DNA of 53,000 nucleotides from Bacteroidales bacterium UBA5433 (GTDB taxonomy: Bacteria; Bacteroidota; Bacteroidia; Bacteroidales; UBA932). Within the stretch, counting starts at the first letter, position 1. Each line of letters starts with the position of its first letter. The DNA lies in NCBI GenBank assembly GCA_002427525.1, contig DIRP01000022.1, positions 1 through 53,000 of the forward strand, in the 5' to 3' direction. A program made the position numbers and the translations under genes. Below are positions 8,729 to 16,872 of the stretch, in pieces. Below the pieces are notes generated by a model, which was given only the letters and a program-made list of their open reading frames with translations, did no database searches and was not told the origin of the DNA.

Positions 8729-10510
8729 ATGAAAACACTAATAACAACAAAAGACCTGCGACAAGTCTTTGGAGAAAAATCTGTCGTAGGATTCTTCCTG
8801 GCACCGGCACTTATGAAAATTATGAAGCTTGATAAAATCAACAAGCTTTACAGCAAGGTGGCAGACTTCCAGGGACGCGAATGTTTAGAAGCTTTTCTCG
8901 CAGAAATGCGTATAAGCTATGAAATACCGCCAACAGATCTGGCCAATATCCCTAAAGAGGGACCTTTTATAACTGTTTCAAACCATGCATACGGAGGCCT
9001 GGACGGTATCATATTAATGCACCTGGTTTCTGAAGAAAGACCGGATTATAAAATAATTTCAAACTTCCTTTTGTCAAAGATCAAGTCTTTAGAAAATTTC
9101 TTTCTGCCCGTAAATCCTTTTGACAAAAACATTTCTGCCCAGTCCAGCCTTAAAGGCATACGTATGGCCCGCTCATACCTGGCCAACGGCAGTCCCCTTG
9201 GGATTTTTCCTGCAGGAGAAGTTTCGCACATAGGACCTTCCGGGCAGGTGGAAGATTTGCCCTGGCACCTGCCTATTGTAAAATTTATTATGCAGGCAGG
9301 AGTTCCCGTAGTTCCCATCTATTTTGACGGACACAATTCCAAATGGTTCCTGCGCAAAGCCAAAATGCATCCCCTGCTGCAAACGGCCAGCCTTCCCGCA
9401 GAAGTATTGAATAAAAAAGGAAACAGAATATCTGTACGCATTGGTGCTCCCGTTAGCGTTGCCGAACAACAGCGTTATACCGATTTTAAAGAACTGGGAG
9501 ATTACCTGCGCTCCCGCACCTATGCTCTGGCTGCCAACATAGAAAAAGAAGACAAATACAAAGAACCGTCTACCGCAATTCCCATTGCCCCGGCAAGACA
9601 GTACGAACTGGCCGTCAGGGAAGTGGAACAATTGCCCGCAAAGACATGTTTGTTCAAAATCAACAACTTTGCTGCTTATTTTGTTCCATATGCTGCTGTT
9701 CCCAACTTAATGTATGAAATCGGACGTAAGCGAGAAGAAGCCTTTCGTACCGTTGGAGAAGGAACATACCAACCCCTGGATTTAGATACTTTTGACAGAA
9801 ATTACCACCACTTGATTCTCTGGGATACAGAAAAAAAACTTGTTGTGGGTTCGTACCGTATCGGCATGGGGGAAGAACTTATCAAACGCTTTGGTATTGA
9901 CGGCTTTTACAATAGCACCCTTTTTAGCTTCAACGAGAGTTTTGTCCCCGTTCTTAGCCAAAGCATGGAGCTGGGACGTGCATTCATAAGCCAGGAATAC
10001 CGGTACGAAACCATGCCCATGATGCTTCTGTTCAAGGGACTGTTTCATGTTATGCTGCGTAACGAAAGCTACCGTTATTTTATAGGACCTGTCAGCATTT
10101 CTTCCTGGGTGCCCAAATTGTACCAATCCCTGATGTATAAATACATTATGGAAAACCACAGTACAGATAAATACCCGGATATGGTGCACCCCCGCATTCC
10201 GTTCACTCCGGAATACGGTCTTGTAGACCCGGATGTGTTGCTGCGTGATATTACTACACCGGAACAGCTGGACCGCCTGCTGATGCGTATGAGCAACCGG
10301 CAATACCGGCTCCCCTCTCTGGTAAAAAGATACCTGAAACTGAATACCAAGGTGCTTGTGTTCAACATTGACAAAGATTTTAACGACTCCCTTGACGGCT
10401 TTATTGTCTGCGATGTATATGACGTTTCCAAAGAGGAATTGAAAACAGTAACCAAAGACATTACAGACCCTTCCATAATCGAAAAACGTTTTGGAAAACC
10501 TCTTATTTGA
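8729..10510 (+). CDS. Bifunctional lyso-lipid O-acyltransferase / N-acyltransferase fusion (OlsF/GlsF-like)
   Basis: A 593-residue two-domain protein. Residues about 60-290 are a 1-acylglycerol-3-phosphate-type acyltransferase with SNHAYGGLD (His86, Asp92; the HX5D form of this subfamily) and a FPAGEVS motif. Residues about 310-590 are a GNAT-like OlsB domain (GSYRIGMGEEL, ELGRAFISQEYR, YFIGPVSIS). Such fusions (OlsF) make ornithine or glycine lipids by adding a 3-hydroxyacyl chain to the amino acid and a second chain to its hydroxyl; Bacteroides uses separate GlsB and GlsA for glycine lipid. The amino acid used here cannot be read from sequence. Start MKTLITTKD was chosen over an upstream in-frame ATG at 8672 that lies before the promoter box and inside uvrC. 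The stop overlaps tadA by 20 bp. Confidence 0.83.
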   Translation: MKTLITTKDLRQVFGEKSVVGFFLAPALMKIMKLDKINKLYSKVADFQGRECLEAFLAEMRISYEIPPTDLANIPKEGPFITVSNHAYGGLDGIILMHLVSEERPDYKIISNFLLSKIKSLENFFLPVNPFDKNISAQSSLKGIRMARSYLANGSPLGIFPAGEVSHIGPSGQVEDLPWHLPIVKFIMQAGVPVVPIYFDGHNSKWFLRKAKMHPLLQTASLPAEVLNKKGNRISVRIGAPVSVAEQQRYTDFKELGDYLRSRTYALAANIEKEDKYKEPSTAIPIAPARQYELAVREVEQLPAKTCLFKINNFAAYFVPYAAVPNLMYEIGRKREEAFRTVGEGTYQPLDLDTFDRNYHHLILWDTEKKLVVGSYRIGMGEELIKRFGIDGFYNSTLFSFNESFVPVLSQSMELGRAFISQEYRYETMPMMLLFKGLFHVMLRNESYRYFIGPVSISSWVPKLYQSLMYKYIMENHSTDKYPDMVHPRIPFTPEYGLVDPDVLLRDITTPEQLDRLLMRMSNRQYRLPSLVKRYLKLNTKVLVFNIDKDFNDSLDGFIVCDVYDVSKEELKTVTKDITDPSIIEKRFGKPLI

Positions 10511-10943
10511 CAACCAAGACACGTTGTTCATGCAAAAAGCACTGGATCAGGCACGAACAGCTTTGCAAAAAGGAGAAGTTCCGGTAGGAGCCGTCATCAC
10601 GTACCACGGACAAATAATAGCCCGCGCCCACAACCTGACAGAAACACTGAACGATCCCACGGCGCATGCAGAAATGCAAGCCATTACGGCCGCTTGCGAT
10701 ACTGTAGGCGGCAAATACCTGGATCAATGCACATTGTATGTAACACTTGAACCCTGTCTTATGTGTGCAGGGGCTATTGCATGGGCACAACTGGGGCGCC
10801 TTGTATATGCAGCATCTGATCCCAAAAAAGGATTCACGCTCTTTCAAGGTACCATCCTCCACCCAAAAACAAGTACTACCACCGGAGTTCTGGCAGAGGT
10901 ATCCGGCCGGTTGTTAAAAGAATTTTTTGCTGGGAAACGCTAA
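10491..10943 (+). CDS. tadA: tRNA-specific adenosine deaminase
   Basis: A 150-residue TadA that deaminates wobble adenosine 34 of tRNA-Arg(ACG) to inosine. The zinc site is complete: HAE (HAEMQAI, about residues 59-65) and PCxxC (EPCLMCAGAIAW, about 87-98). The start at 10491 overlaps the acyltransferase stop by 20 bp; an internal Met at 10530 would still keep all motifs. The 3' end contains the tRNA-Gln promoter. Confidence 0.93.
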   Translation: MENLLFDNQDTLFMQKALDQARTALQKGEVPVGAVITYHGQIIARAHNLTETLNDPTAHAEMQAITAACDTVGGKYLDQCTLYVTLEPCLMCAGAIAWAQLGRLVYAASDPKKGFTLFQGTILHPKTSTTTGVLAEVSGRLLKEFFAGKR

Positions 10944-10956
10944 TGTTTTATCTTTG
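10926..10956 (+). promoter_or_regulatory. Promoter of the tandem tRNA-Gln genes (TTTG-19-TATCTTTG)
   Basis: TTTG at 10926-10929, a 19-nt spacer, and TATCTTTG at 10949-10956, which is an exact fit to the Bacteroidetes -33/-7 consensus. It lies over the last codons of tadA and 10 nt before the first tRNA-Gln. This is the best-formed promoter in the window. Confidence 0.8.
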
Positions 10957-10966
10957 CTGCCCCAAC

Positions 10967-11037
10967 TGAGCTATGGTGTAATGGTAGCACTACAGATTTT
11001 GGTTCTGTCTGTCTAGGTTCGAATCCTGGTAGCTCAA
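10967..11037 (+). tRNA. tRNA-Gln (anticodon TTG)
   Basis: Folds as a 71-nt cloverleaf: acceptor TGAGCTA/TAGCTCA, D arm GTG/CAC, anticodon stem ACAGA/TCTGT with loop TTTTGGT giving anticodon TTG, T stem CTAGG/CCTGG with loop TTCGAAT. The discriminator base is A and CCA is not encoded. Reads CAA, and CAG by wobble. Confidence 0.95.
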
Positions 11038-11054
11038 CAAATTTTCTTGCATAA

Positions 11055-11125
11055 TGAGCTATGGTGTAATGGTAGCACTCCAGATTCTGGCTCTGTTGGT
11101 CCGGGTTCGAGTCCTGGTAGCTCAA
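11055..11125 (+). tRNA. tRNA-Gln (anticodon CTG)
   Basis: A second 71-nt cloverleaf 17 bp after the first, clearly its duplicate: acceptor and D arm are identical. The loop TTCTGGC gives anticodon CTG (reads CAG). The anticodon stem CCAGA/TCTGT has a C-T mismatch at its top pair, where the first copy has A-T. T stem CCGGG/CCTGG. CCA is not encoded. It is probably co-transcribed with the first copy from the promoter at 10926. Confidence 0.92.
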
Positions 11126-11139
11126 CTTAAACAATCAGG

Positions 11140-11147
11140 TATCTTTG
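11140..11147 (+). promoter_or_regulatory. Bacteroidetes -7 box (TATCTTTG) for the 11152 gene
   Basis: A perfect TAnnTTTG that ends exactly 4 nt before the ATG at 11152 and follows the second tRNA-Gln by 14 nt. It predicts a leaderless or near-leaderless mRNA. Confidence 0.5.
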
Positions 11148-11151
11148 CAAC

Positions 11152-14073
11152 ATGAAAAGACTGGTTGTGTTTTTTTTTCTAACCTGTTATCTTGCCGGTT
11201 CTGCAAGTACTGTCTTTGCCCAGTACTATAAAACAGGAGAAGATCCGGCGCATGTAAAATGGAGTCAGGTAACAACAGGGCCCTTTCAAATCATATACCC
11301 CCGGGGACTTGATTCTCTGGCCTTCAGGTACGCCTGGTTGCTGGAGCAGGTCACTCCTGCTGTCATGTCATCCCTTGGGATATCTTCTCCTTCCATACCC
11401 GTAGTACTCCATGCATATAATGTGAACAGCAACGGAACGGTAACCTGGGCTCCCAAGCGGATAGAACTGATTACCACCCCTCCTTCCAAAGGGCTGTCAC
11501 AAAACTGGGAAAAACAACTGGTCCTCCATGAAATAAGGCACGTAGGACAAATGCACCTGATTGGAAGAAATTTCTTTCGGGTGTTAGGCTGGTTCTTAGG
11601 AGAACAGGCAGAAGGTATTGCAACCGGTCTTTATTTCCCAAAATGGGTCCTGGAAGGAGACGCCGTACTCTCGGAAACACTCTATTCTTATGCCGGACGT
11701 GGAAGAGAAGCCTCTTTCCTGATGCCTTATAAAGCCTATTTTCTATCCGATATATCATACTCGTACGACAAATGGCGTTACGGTTCTTTCCGCCACTATA
11801 TCCCCAACCATTATGCTCTGGGATATATGAAATTGTCAGTAGCCCGTTACTATTCCGGTGATCAAGCCCTTTCTCGTGTTTTTTCCGATATCACAAAATA
11901 TCCGTACTGGCCGTTTATCTATGAAAAAACGTACCGTAAAAATTTTGGCAACAGAGCTATTGATTTATGGGAACCGGCCGTTGCCTGGTATACAGACATC
12001 TGGAAAGCACAAGATGCTCTTAAAGAGCCGTTTGACCCCGGCGTCCTGATTAACCGTCCCGTAAAAGATTACGTAAGTTATACCTCCGCAGCCGTTACAG
12101 ACAACCCTGACGGAACTGCAGGAGTGTACGCCATAAAGTCTTCTTTGGCACAAACAGAAAGGCTTGTCTTTTTTCCCGGAGAAGAGCAAGAGCCGGAAGA
12201 AACAGTCCTGTTGTTGGGACATATTAATTCTTCCATACATGCAGGCAAAGAGTATTTGTACTGGAGCGAAACGGTAAGCGGTTACCGTTGGGCTCATGAA
12301 AATTTCTCTGTGCTTATACGGTACAACACCTTGACAGGAAAAAAGGAAATATTCCATAACAAAGATCGTTACTTCAACCCCAACCCCTCTCACAGCGGGC
12401 AATGGCTGGCTGCTGTACATTACCAACCTTCCGGGAAATCTTGTATACACGTTTTGGATGCTCAAACGGGAATTGTATACGAGTCATACGATACTCCGCA
12501 CGGGGAGTATCCCAACGAAATGACCTGGTCAGAAGACGACAACTTGTTATACGTGCTGCTTACGGGAGAAAGCGGAACAAGTCTTTATACCCTGAACAGA
12601 AAAACAGGTCTTTGGGACACTGTGTTTCCACCGGCCTTTCAATCGTTGTCAGATATCATGGAATTTGACAACATGCTTTACTTCAAGACAGACAAATTCC
12701 TTGATACAGACAATATTTATAAACTGGACTTGACGGACGGACGTGTCTTCAGGCTCACAAATGCGCGATTTGGAGCCTTTGATCCCTTGGCCGTAAAAAA
12801 AGACGGTACCTTGTACCTATACTATTCCTATTATACACCACAAGGGTATCAGCTCTACAAAATCCCGGAAAAAGACCTCCCTGGCACACCTATAGACATA
12901 CGGAAAGAGCGGGAAGACCTGCCGTTGTTATCTTCCGGTAAGGATACGAGGTTTTCCATAGATACGCTTAGAGTTCCGGAACAATCGGCGTATCCGGTAG
13001 AAAAATACAGCAAATGGAAACATGCGTTTAAAGTACATTCCTGGATGCCTTTTTACTTTAATTATGACAGGCTGGCACAGTTTACTTTCCAGGAATACCA
13101 CAAGTCCGTAGCGGCCGGTGCCACCATTATGTCTCAGAACACACTAGGGACCCTGACCTCCCTATTGGGGTACTCGTACCACAAAGGCTTTCATGCCGGA
13201 CACCTGAAAGTGGAATCTTCCGGGTTGCTTCCTGTTATTTCGCTGACAGTAGATATAAACGATCGCCCACGCACACGTACCTATCCGGCATCTGATGGGC
13301 AGGGAAACAGCCGACTGGTCAAGACCGATACGTTGCCGTCTATCCATGTTATCGGCAGCCTGCAGACTTATATTCCTTTTACTTTTCATCGGCACGGTTG
13401 GTTCAGAGGTTTGGTTCCCATGGTGCAATATACCTATTCCAACAACGTGTATGCGCCACCCAGGCCGGAAGAGCGGCCGGTAACGGAGCAATACCTTACA
13501 GCCGGTATCAGATACTACCAGGTAGTCAGACAGGCTCCCCGGGATATTTTCCCCCGTTTGGGCTTTGGCTTGAATATACAGGGAATGTGGAACCCTGCAG
13601 ATAACAGGTTGTTCAGCAAACTGTTTTTTGTACAAGCCTACGGCTATTTGCCCGGAATACTACGCAACCAAGCCCTCAAATGGACGGCAAGCGTACAACA
13701 ATATACGGGAGTCAACACCTTTTTTTATCCGGGAACATTCCAACAACCACCACGAGGTATCGAAACCAAAACGTATGCCCCTACGTCAATCTCTGTTTCC
13801 GGAGATTACGCCATTCCTATAGGAATCGGCGACCCCTCTGTTCCGGACATATTGTACATCAAACGCCTGCAATTAATCCCCTTTGCAGATTACCTGCAAA
13901 CCAAACATCCGAACAAGCAAAAGGAGCATTTTTGGTCTTGCGGGGCAGACTTACTCTTTGATTTTCACATATTCCGTATCGGGCTACCTTTGACCGCCGG
14001 TATACGCTATGCCTTTACCTGTGAAAAACAACACCATGTAGAGTTTTTATTTTCTTTCCCGGCTTTTAATTAA
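11152..14073 (+). CDS. Exported HExxH metallopeptidase-like / beta-propeller / outer-membrane barrel protein
   Basis: A 973-residue secreted protein with a signal peptide ending near VFAQ (about residue 23). It carries a zinc-peptidase signature HEIRH at residues 126-130 with a candidate third ligand Glu168 in WVLEGDAV, 38 residues later, a gluzincin-like arrangement. The middle (about 300-620) has repeated WD40/TolB-like propeller strands (FNPNPSHSGQWLAAV, GEYPNEMTWSEDDNLLYVL). The C-terminal third is rich in alternating aromatic strands and ends in FSFPAFN with a terminal-region aromatic pattern typical of outer-membrane barrels. The function is unknown; surface proteolysis is inference. 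pnuC follows after 6 bp. Confidence 0.68.
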   Translation: MKRLVVFFFLTCYLAGSASTVFAQYYKTGEDPAHVKWSQVTTGPFQIIYPRGLDSLAFRYAWLLEQVTPAVMSSLGISSPSIPVVLHAYNVNSNGTVTWAPKRIELITTPPSKGLSQNWEKQLVLHEIRHVGQMHLIGRNFFRVLGWFLGEQAEGIATGLYFPKWVLEGDAVLSETLYSYAGRGREASFLMPYKAYFLSDISYSYDKWRYGSFRHYIPNHYALGYMKLSVARYYSGDQALSRVFSDITKYPYWPFIYEKTYRKNFGNRAIDLWEPAVAWYTDIWKAQDALKEPFDPGVLINRPVKDYVSYTSAAVTDNPDGTAGVYAIKSSLAQTERLVFFPGEEQEPEETVLLLGHINSSIHAGKEYLYWSETVSGYRWAHENFSVLIRYNTLTGKKEIFHNKDRYFNPNPSHSGQWLAAVHYQPSGKSCIHVLDAQTGIVYESYDTPHGEYPNEMTWSEDDNLLYVLLTGESGTSLYTLNRKTGLWDTVFPPAFQSLSDIMEFDNMLYFKTDKFLDTDNIYKLDLTDGRVFRLTNARFGAFDPLAVKKDGTLYLYYSYYTPQGYQLYKIPEKDLPGTPIDIRKEREDLPLLSSGKDTRFSIDTLRVPEQSAYPVEKYSKWKHAFKVHSWMPFYFNYDRLAQFTFQEYHKSVAAGATIMSQNTLGTLTSLLGYSYHKGFHAGHLKVESSGLLPVISLTVDINDRPRTRTYPASDGQGNSRLVKTDTLPSIHVIGSLQTYIPFTFHRHGWFRGLVPMVQYTYSNNVYAPPRPEERPVTEQYLTAGIRYYQVVRQAPRDIFPRLGFGLNIQGMWNPADNRLFSKLFFVQAYGYLPGILRNQALKWTASVQQYTGVNTFFYPGTFQQPPRGIETKTYAPTSISVSGDYAIPIGIGDPSVPDILYIKRLQLIPFADYLQTKHPNKQKEHFWSCGADLLFDFHIFRIGLPLTAGIRYAFTCEKQHHVEFLFSFPAFN

Positions 14074-14079
14074 TTACCT

Positions 14080-14772
14080 ATGAAGTTTTTACGCTTTTTT
14101 TCCCCATACGAATGGTTCCTGCTTACCACCATTGTAGCGCTCAATTTTTTGGTTTTTATTGTTACGGGGGAATGGGAAGTCCTTTCCACCGTTGCTACCA
14201 TATCGGGTGTATTGTGTGTTGTTCTGGTTGCCAAGGGACATTTGTCCAACTATGTTTTCGGTCTTATTCAGGTAAGCCTTTATACATACCTTTCCTGGGG
14301 TGTGGGATACTGGGGAGAAGTAGCCCTTAACGGGTTGTACTACGTACCCATGCAGTTTGTAGGTTTTTTCATGTGGAAAAATCGTACCCGGGAAGGCAGC
14401 AAAACCACGGTACAATCCAAAATGCTTACACGCTCTCAACGGTTGTGGTTGTTTATCAGCTGTGCCATACTTATTCTGGCGGGGGGACTGGTTCTTGATT
14501 ATTTTGACGACCCGGCCCCTTACCTGGACTCTACCACTACCATCCTTTCTATAATTGCCATGTTTCTAATGGTCAAGACATATGCCGAACAATGGTATTT
14601 ATGGATTACCGTTAACGTAGCCACCATCATCATGTGGAGTATGGCTTATTTTCGTGAACACCAGGCCGGACACCTGATTATTGCTTCTATGTGGTGCGTC
14701 TATTTGCTTAACTCTGTCCACGGCCTGTATGTGTGGAAAAAAGCTGCCAAAGAAGCTACGCTGACAAATTGA
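14080..14772 (+). CDS. pnuC: PnuC-family vitamin transporter (copy 1)
   Basis: A 230-residue membrane protein with about seven helices and the PnuC pattern (LSNYVFGLIQVSLYTYL; YWGEVALNGLYYVPMQFVG; closing LNSVHGLYVWKK). PnuC proteins are facilitators for nicotinamide riboside or related vitamins (thiamine for PnuT), trapped by phosphorylation inside the cell. No NAD or thiamine kinase lies next to it and no TPP-type leader fits in the 6-bp gap, so the substrate is undecided. It appears co-transcribed with the upstream metallopeptidase-like gene. A second, divergent homologue is at 32705-33370. Confidence 0.85.
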   Translation: MKFLRFFSPYEWFLLTTIVALNFLVFIVTGEWEVLSTVATISGVLCVVLVAKGHLSNYVFGLIQVSLYTYLSWGVGYWGEVALNGLYYVPMQFVGFFMWKNRTREGSKTTVQSKMLTRSQRLWLFISCAILILAGGLVLDYFDDPAPYLDSTTTILSIIAMFLMVKTYAEQWYLWITVNVATIIMWSMAYFREHQAGHLIIASMWCVYLLNSVHGLYVWKKAAKEATLTN

Positions 14773-14865
14773 CAGGTACCCTGCCGTGGCATTGATTTTG
14801 CCTTATGTGGATTCGTTACACGATACTTAGAAACATTTTATAATTATTAATTTAAATTTACAGAG

Positions 14866-15135
14866 ATGAAAATCAAACCTTTAGCAGATCGAGTAGTCGT
14901 TCAGCCGCAGGAAGCGGAAACAAAGACAGCTTCCGGACTTTATATTCCGGATACCGCAAAAGAAAAACCACAACGCGGAAAAATAATGGCAGTTGGAAGC
15001 GGTAAAAAAGATGAGCCTATGGAATTGAAAGAAGGTGACCTGGTACTTTATGGCAAATATGCCGGAACAGAAATCAACATAGACGATCAGGAATACTTGA
15101 TTATGCGCCAATCAGATGTGCTGGCTATTATCTAA
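14866..15135 (+). CDS. groES: Co-chaperonin GroES
   Basis: An 89-residue GroES with the expected MKIKPLADRVVVQP opening, the mobile loop (ETKTASGLYIPDTAKEKP) and LYGKYAGTEI. It caps GroEL during folding. The 93-bp space before it (14773-14865) is AT-rich; I see neither a CIRCE operator nor a TAnnTTTG box in it. groEL follows after 27 bp. Confidence 0.97.
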   Translation: MKIKPLADRVVVQPQEAETKTASGLYIPDTAKEKPQRGKIMAVGSGKKDEPMELKEGDLVLYGKYAGTEINIDDQEYLIMRQSDVLAII

Positions 15136-15162
15136 AAACTAACCCTTTAATTTAAAAAAGTT

Positions 15163-16791
15163 ATGGCAAAAGAAATTAAATACAATACTGAAGCCCGTTC
15201 ACTCATGAAAGAAGGGGTTGACGCATTAGCAAACGCAGTAAAAGTCACTTTAGGTCCTAAAGGACGCAATGTTGTTATAGATAAAAAGTACGGCTCTCCG
15301 CAAATTACAAAAGACGGAGTTACCGTTGCAAAAGAAATTGAACTGGAAGATTCCTTTGCAAACATGGGTGCACAAATTGTAAAAGAAGTAGCATCCAAAA
15401 CAAACGATCAGGCAGGCGACGGAACAACAACAGCCACTGTTCTGGCACAATCCATTATCAACGTTGGGTTAAAGAACGTAGCCGCAGGAGCCAACCCTAT
15501 GAATTTGAAACGCGGTATTGACAAAGCCGTTGAGTCTGTAGTAGCCAGCCTTAAGAAACAAAGCCAGCAAGTAGGCGACGACCTCTCTAAAATAGAGCAG
15601 GTGGCCTCTGTTTCTGCCAACAACGACGTGACTACCGGCAAGCTGATTGCAGAAGCTATGTCAAAAGTTAAAAAAGAAGGCGTTGTAACCGTAGAAGAAG
15701 GCAAAGGCACGGAAACCGAAGTGAAGGTCGTGGAAGGAATGCAGTTTGACCGCGGTTACATCTCGGCTTATTTCATTACCAACTCGGAAAAAATGGAAGC
15801 CGTTCTGGAAAACCCGCTGGTATTGATTACAGACAAGAAAATCTCCACCATGAAGGACCTCATGCCTTTATTGGAGCCGGTAGCACAAAACGGACGTTCC
15901 CTTTTGATCATTGCCGAGGATATTGACGGAGAAGCTTTAGCAACCTTGGTAGTCAACCGCCTGCGCGGTGCCCTGAAAATTGCAGCTGTAAAAGCCCCCG
16001 GATTTGGTGACCGCCGCAAAGAAATGCTGGAAGACATTGCCATCCTGACCGGTGGTACCGTCATCACAGAAGATAAAGGCATTAAATTGGAATCTGCCAC
16101 CATGGACATGCTGGGTTCTGCAGAAAAAGTGGTCATTGATAAAGAAAACACTACCATCGTAAACGGTGGCGGTGAGAAAAAAGACATTGACGCCCGCGTA
16201 GGACAAATCCGCAAACAAATGGAAATTACAACCAGCGATTACGACAAGGAAAAACTGCAGGAACGCCTGGCCAAATTGTCAGGTGGTGTTGCCGTTCTGT
16301 ACGTGGGTGCAGCCTCTGAAGTAGAAATGAAATCCAAAAAAGACCTGGTTGAAGATGCTTTGAATGCTACCCGTGCAGCTATTGAAGAAGGATTTATCCC
16401 CGGTGGTGGCGTAGCTTATATCCGTGCTATTGAAGACCTTAAAAAGATTAAAACGAATAATGCAGACGAGGCTACCGGTGTTGCCATCATTGCCCGCGCC
16501 ATTGAAGAGCCGCTGCGCATGATTGTGGAAAACGCAGGTCTGGAAGGAAGTGTTGTGGTACAGAAAGTACGCGAAGGGAAAGGTGATTTTGGCTACAATG
16601 CCTGGACAGACGCATACGAAAACCTGTTTGTATCCGGAGTCATTGACCCAACCAAAGTGGCACGTGTTGCTCTGGAAAATGCAGGCTCCGTTGCCGGTAT
16701 GTTCCTCACCACAGAATGTGCACTCGCAGAAATACCGGAAGAAACTCCTCCCATGCCCGCCGGTGGCCCCGGAATGGGTGGCATGATGTAA
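15163..16791 (+). CDS. groEL: Chaperonin GroEL
   Basis: A 542-residue GroEL of normal length. It has TLGPKGRNVVIDK, the ATP-binding GDGTTTATVLA (about residues 86-96) and a Gly-Met-rich tail GGPGMGGMM. It forms the double-ring folding chamber with GroES. It is followed by a strong intrinsic terminator at 16821. Confidence 0.98.
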   Translation: MAKEIKYNTEARSLMKEGVDALANAVKVTLGPKGRNVVIDKKYGSPQITKDGVTVAKEIELEDSFANMGAQIVKEVASKTNDQAGDGTTTATVLAQSIINVGLKNVAAGANPMNLKRGIDKAVESVVASLKKQSQQVGDDLSKIEQVASVSANNDVTTGKLIAEAMSKVKKEGVVTVEEGKGTETEVKVVEGMQFDRGYISAYFITNSEKMEAVLENPLVLITDKKISTMKDLMPLLEPVAQNGRSLLIIAEDIDGEALATLVVNRLRGALKIAAVKAPGFGDRRKEMLEDIAILTGGTVITEDKGIKLESATMDMLGSAEKVVIDKENTTIVNGGGEKKDIDARVGQIRKQMEITTSDYDKEKLQERLAKLSGGVAVLYVGAASEVEMKSKKDLVEDALNATRAAIEEGFIPGGGVAYIRAIEDLKKIKTNNADEATGVAIIARAIEEPLRMIVENAGLEGSVVVQKVREGKGDFGYNAWTDAYENLFVSGVIDPTKVARVALENAGSVAGMFLTTECALAEIPEETPPMPAGGPGMGGMM

Positions 16792-16820
16792 CCGTTGTAA
16801 TTCATTGAGTTAAGAAAAAG

Positions 16821-16857
16821 ACACAGGAAGCCGTTGCTTTCTGTGTTCTTTTTTTTT
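16821..16857 (+). terminator. Rho-independent terminator after groEL
   Basis: An 11-bp stem ACACAGGAAGC / GCTTTCTGTGT with loop CGTT and one G-T pair, followed directly by a T run interrupted by one C. It separates the groESL operon from the GH95 gene 15 bp later. Confidence 0.9.
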
Positions 16858-16860
16858 GGT

Positions 16861-16868
16861 TATCTTCG
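16861..16868 (+). promoter_or_regulatory. Near-consensus -7 box (TATCTTCG) for the GH95 gene
   Basis: One mismatch to TAnnTTTG, ending exactly 4 nt before the ATG at 16873, the same geometry seen at three other genes here. It lies just after the groEL terminator. Confidence 0.35.
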
Positions 16869-16872
16869 TTCT

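Noticed and set aside
14773..14865. CIRCE operator before groES
   Set aside because: No TTAGCACTC-N9-GAGTGCTAA inverted repeat or close variant is present.
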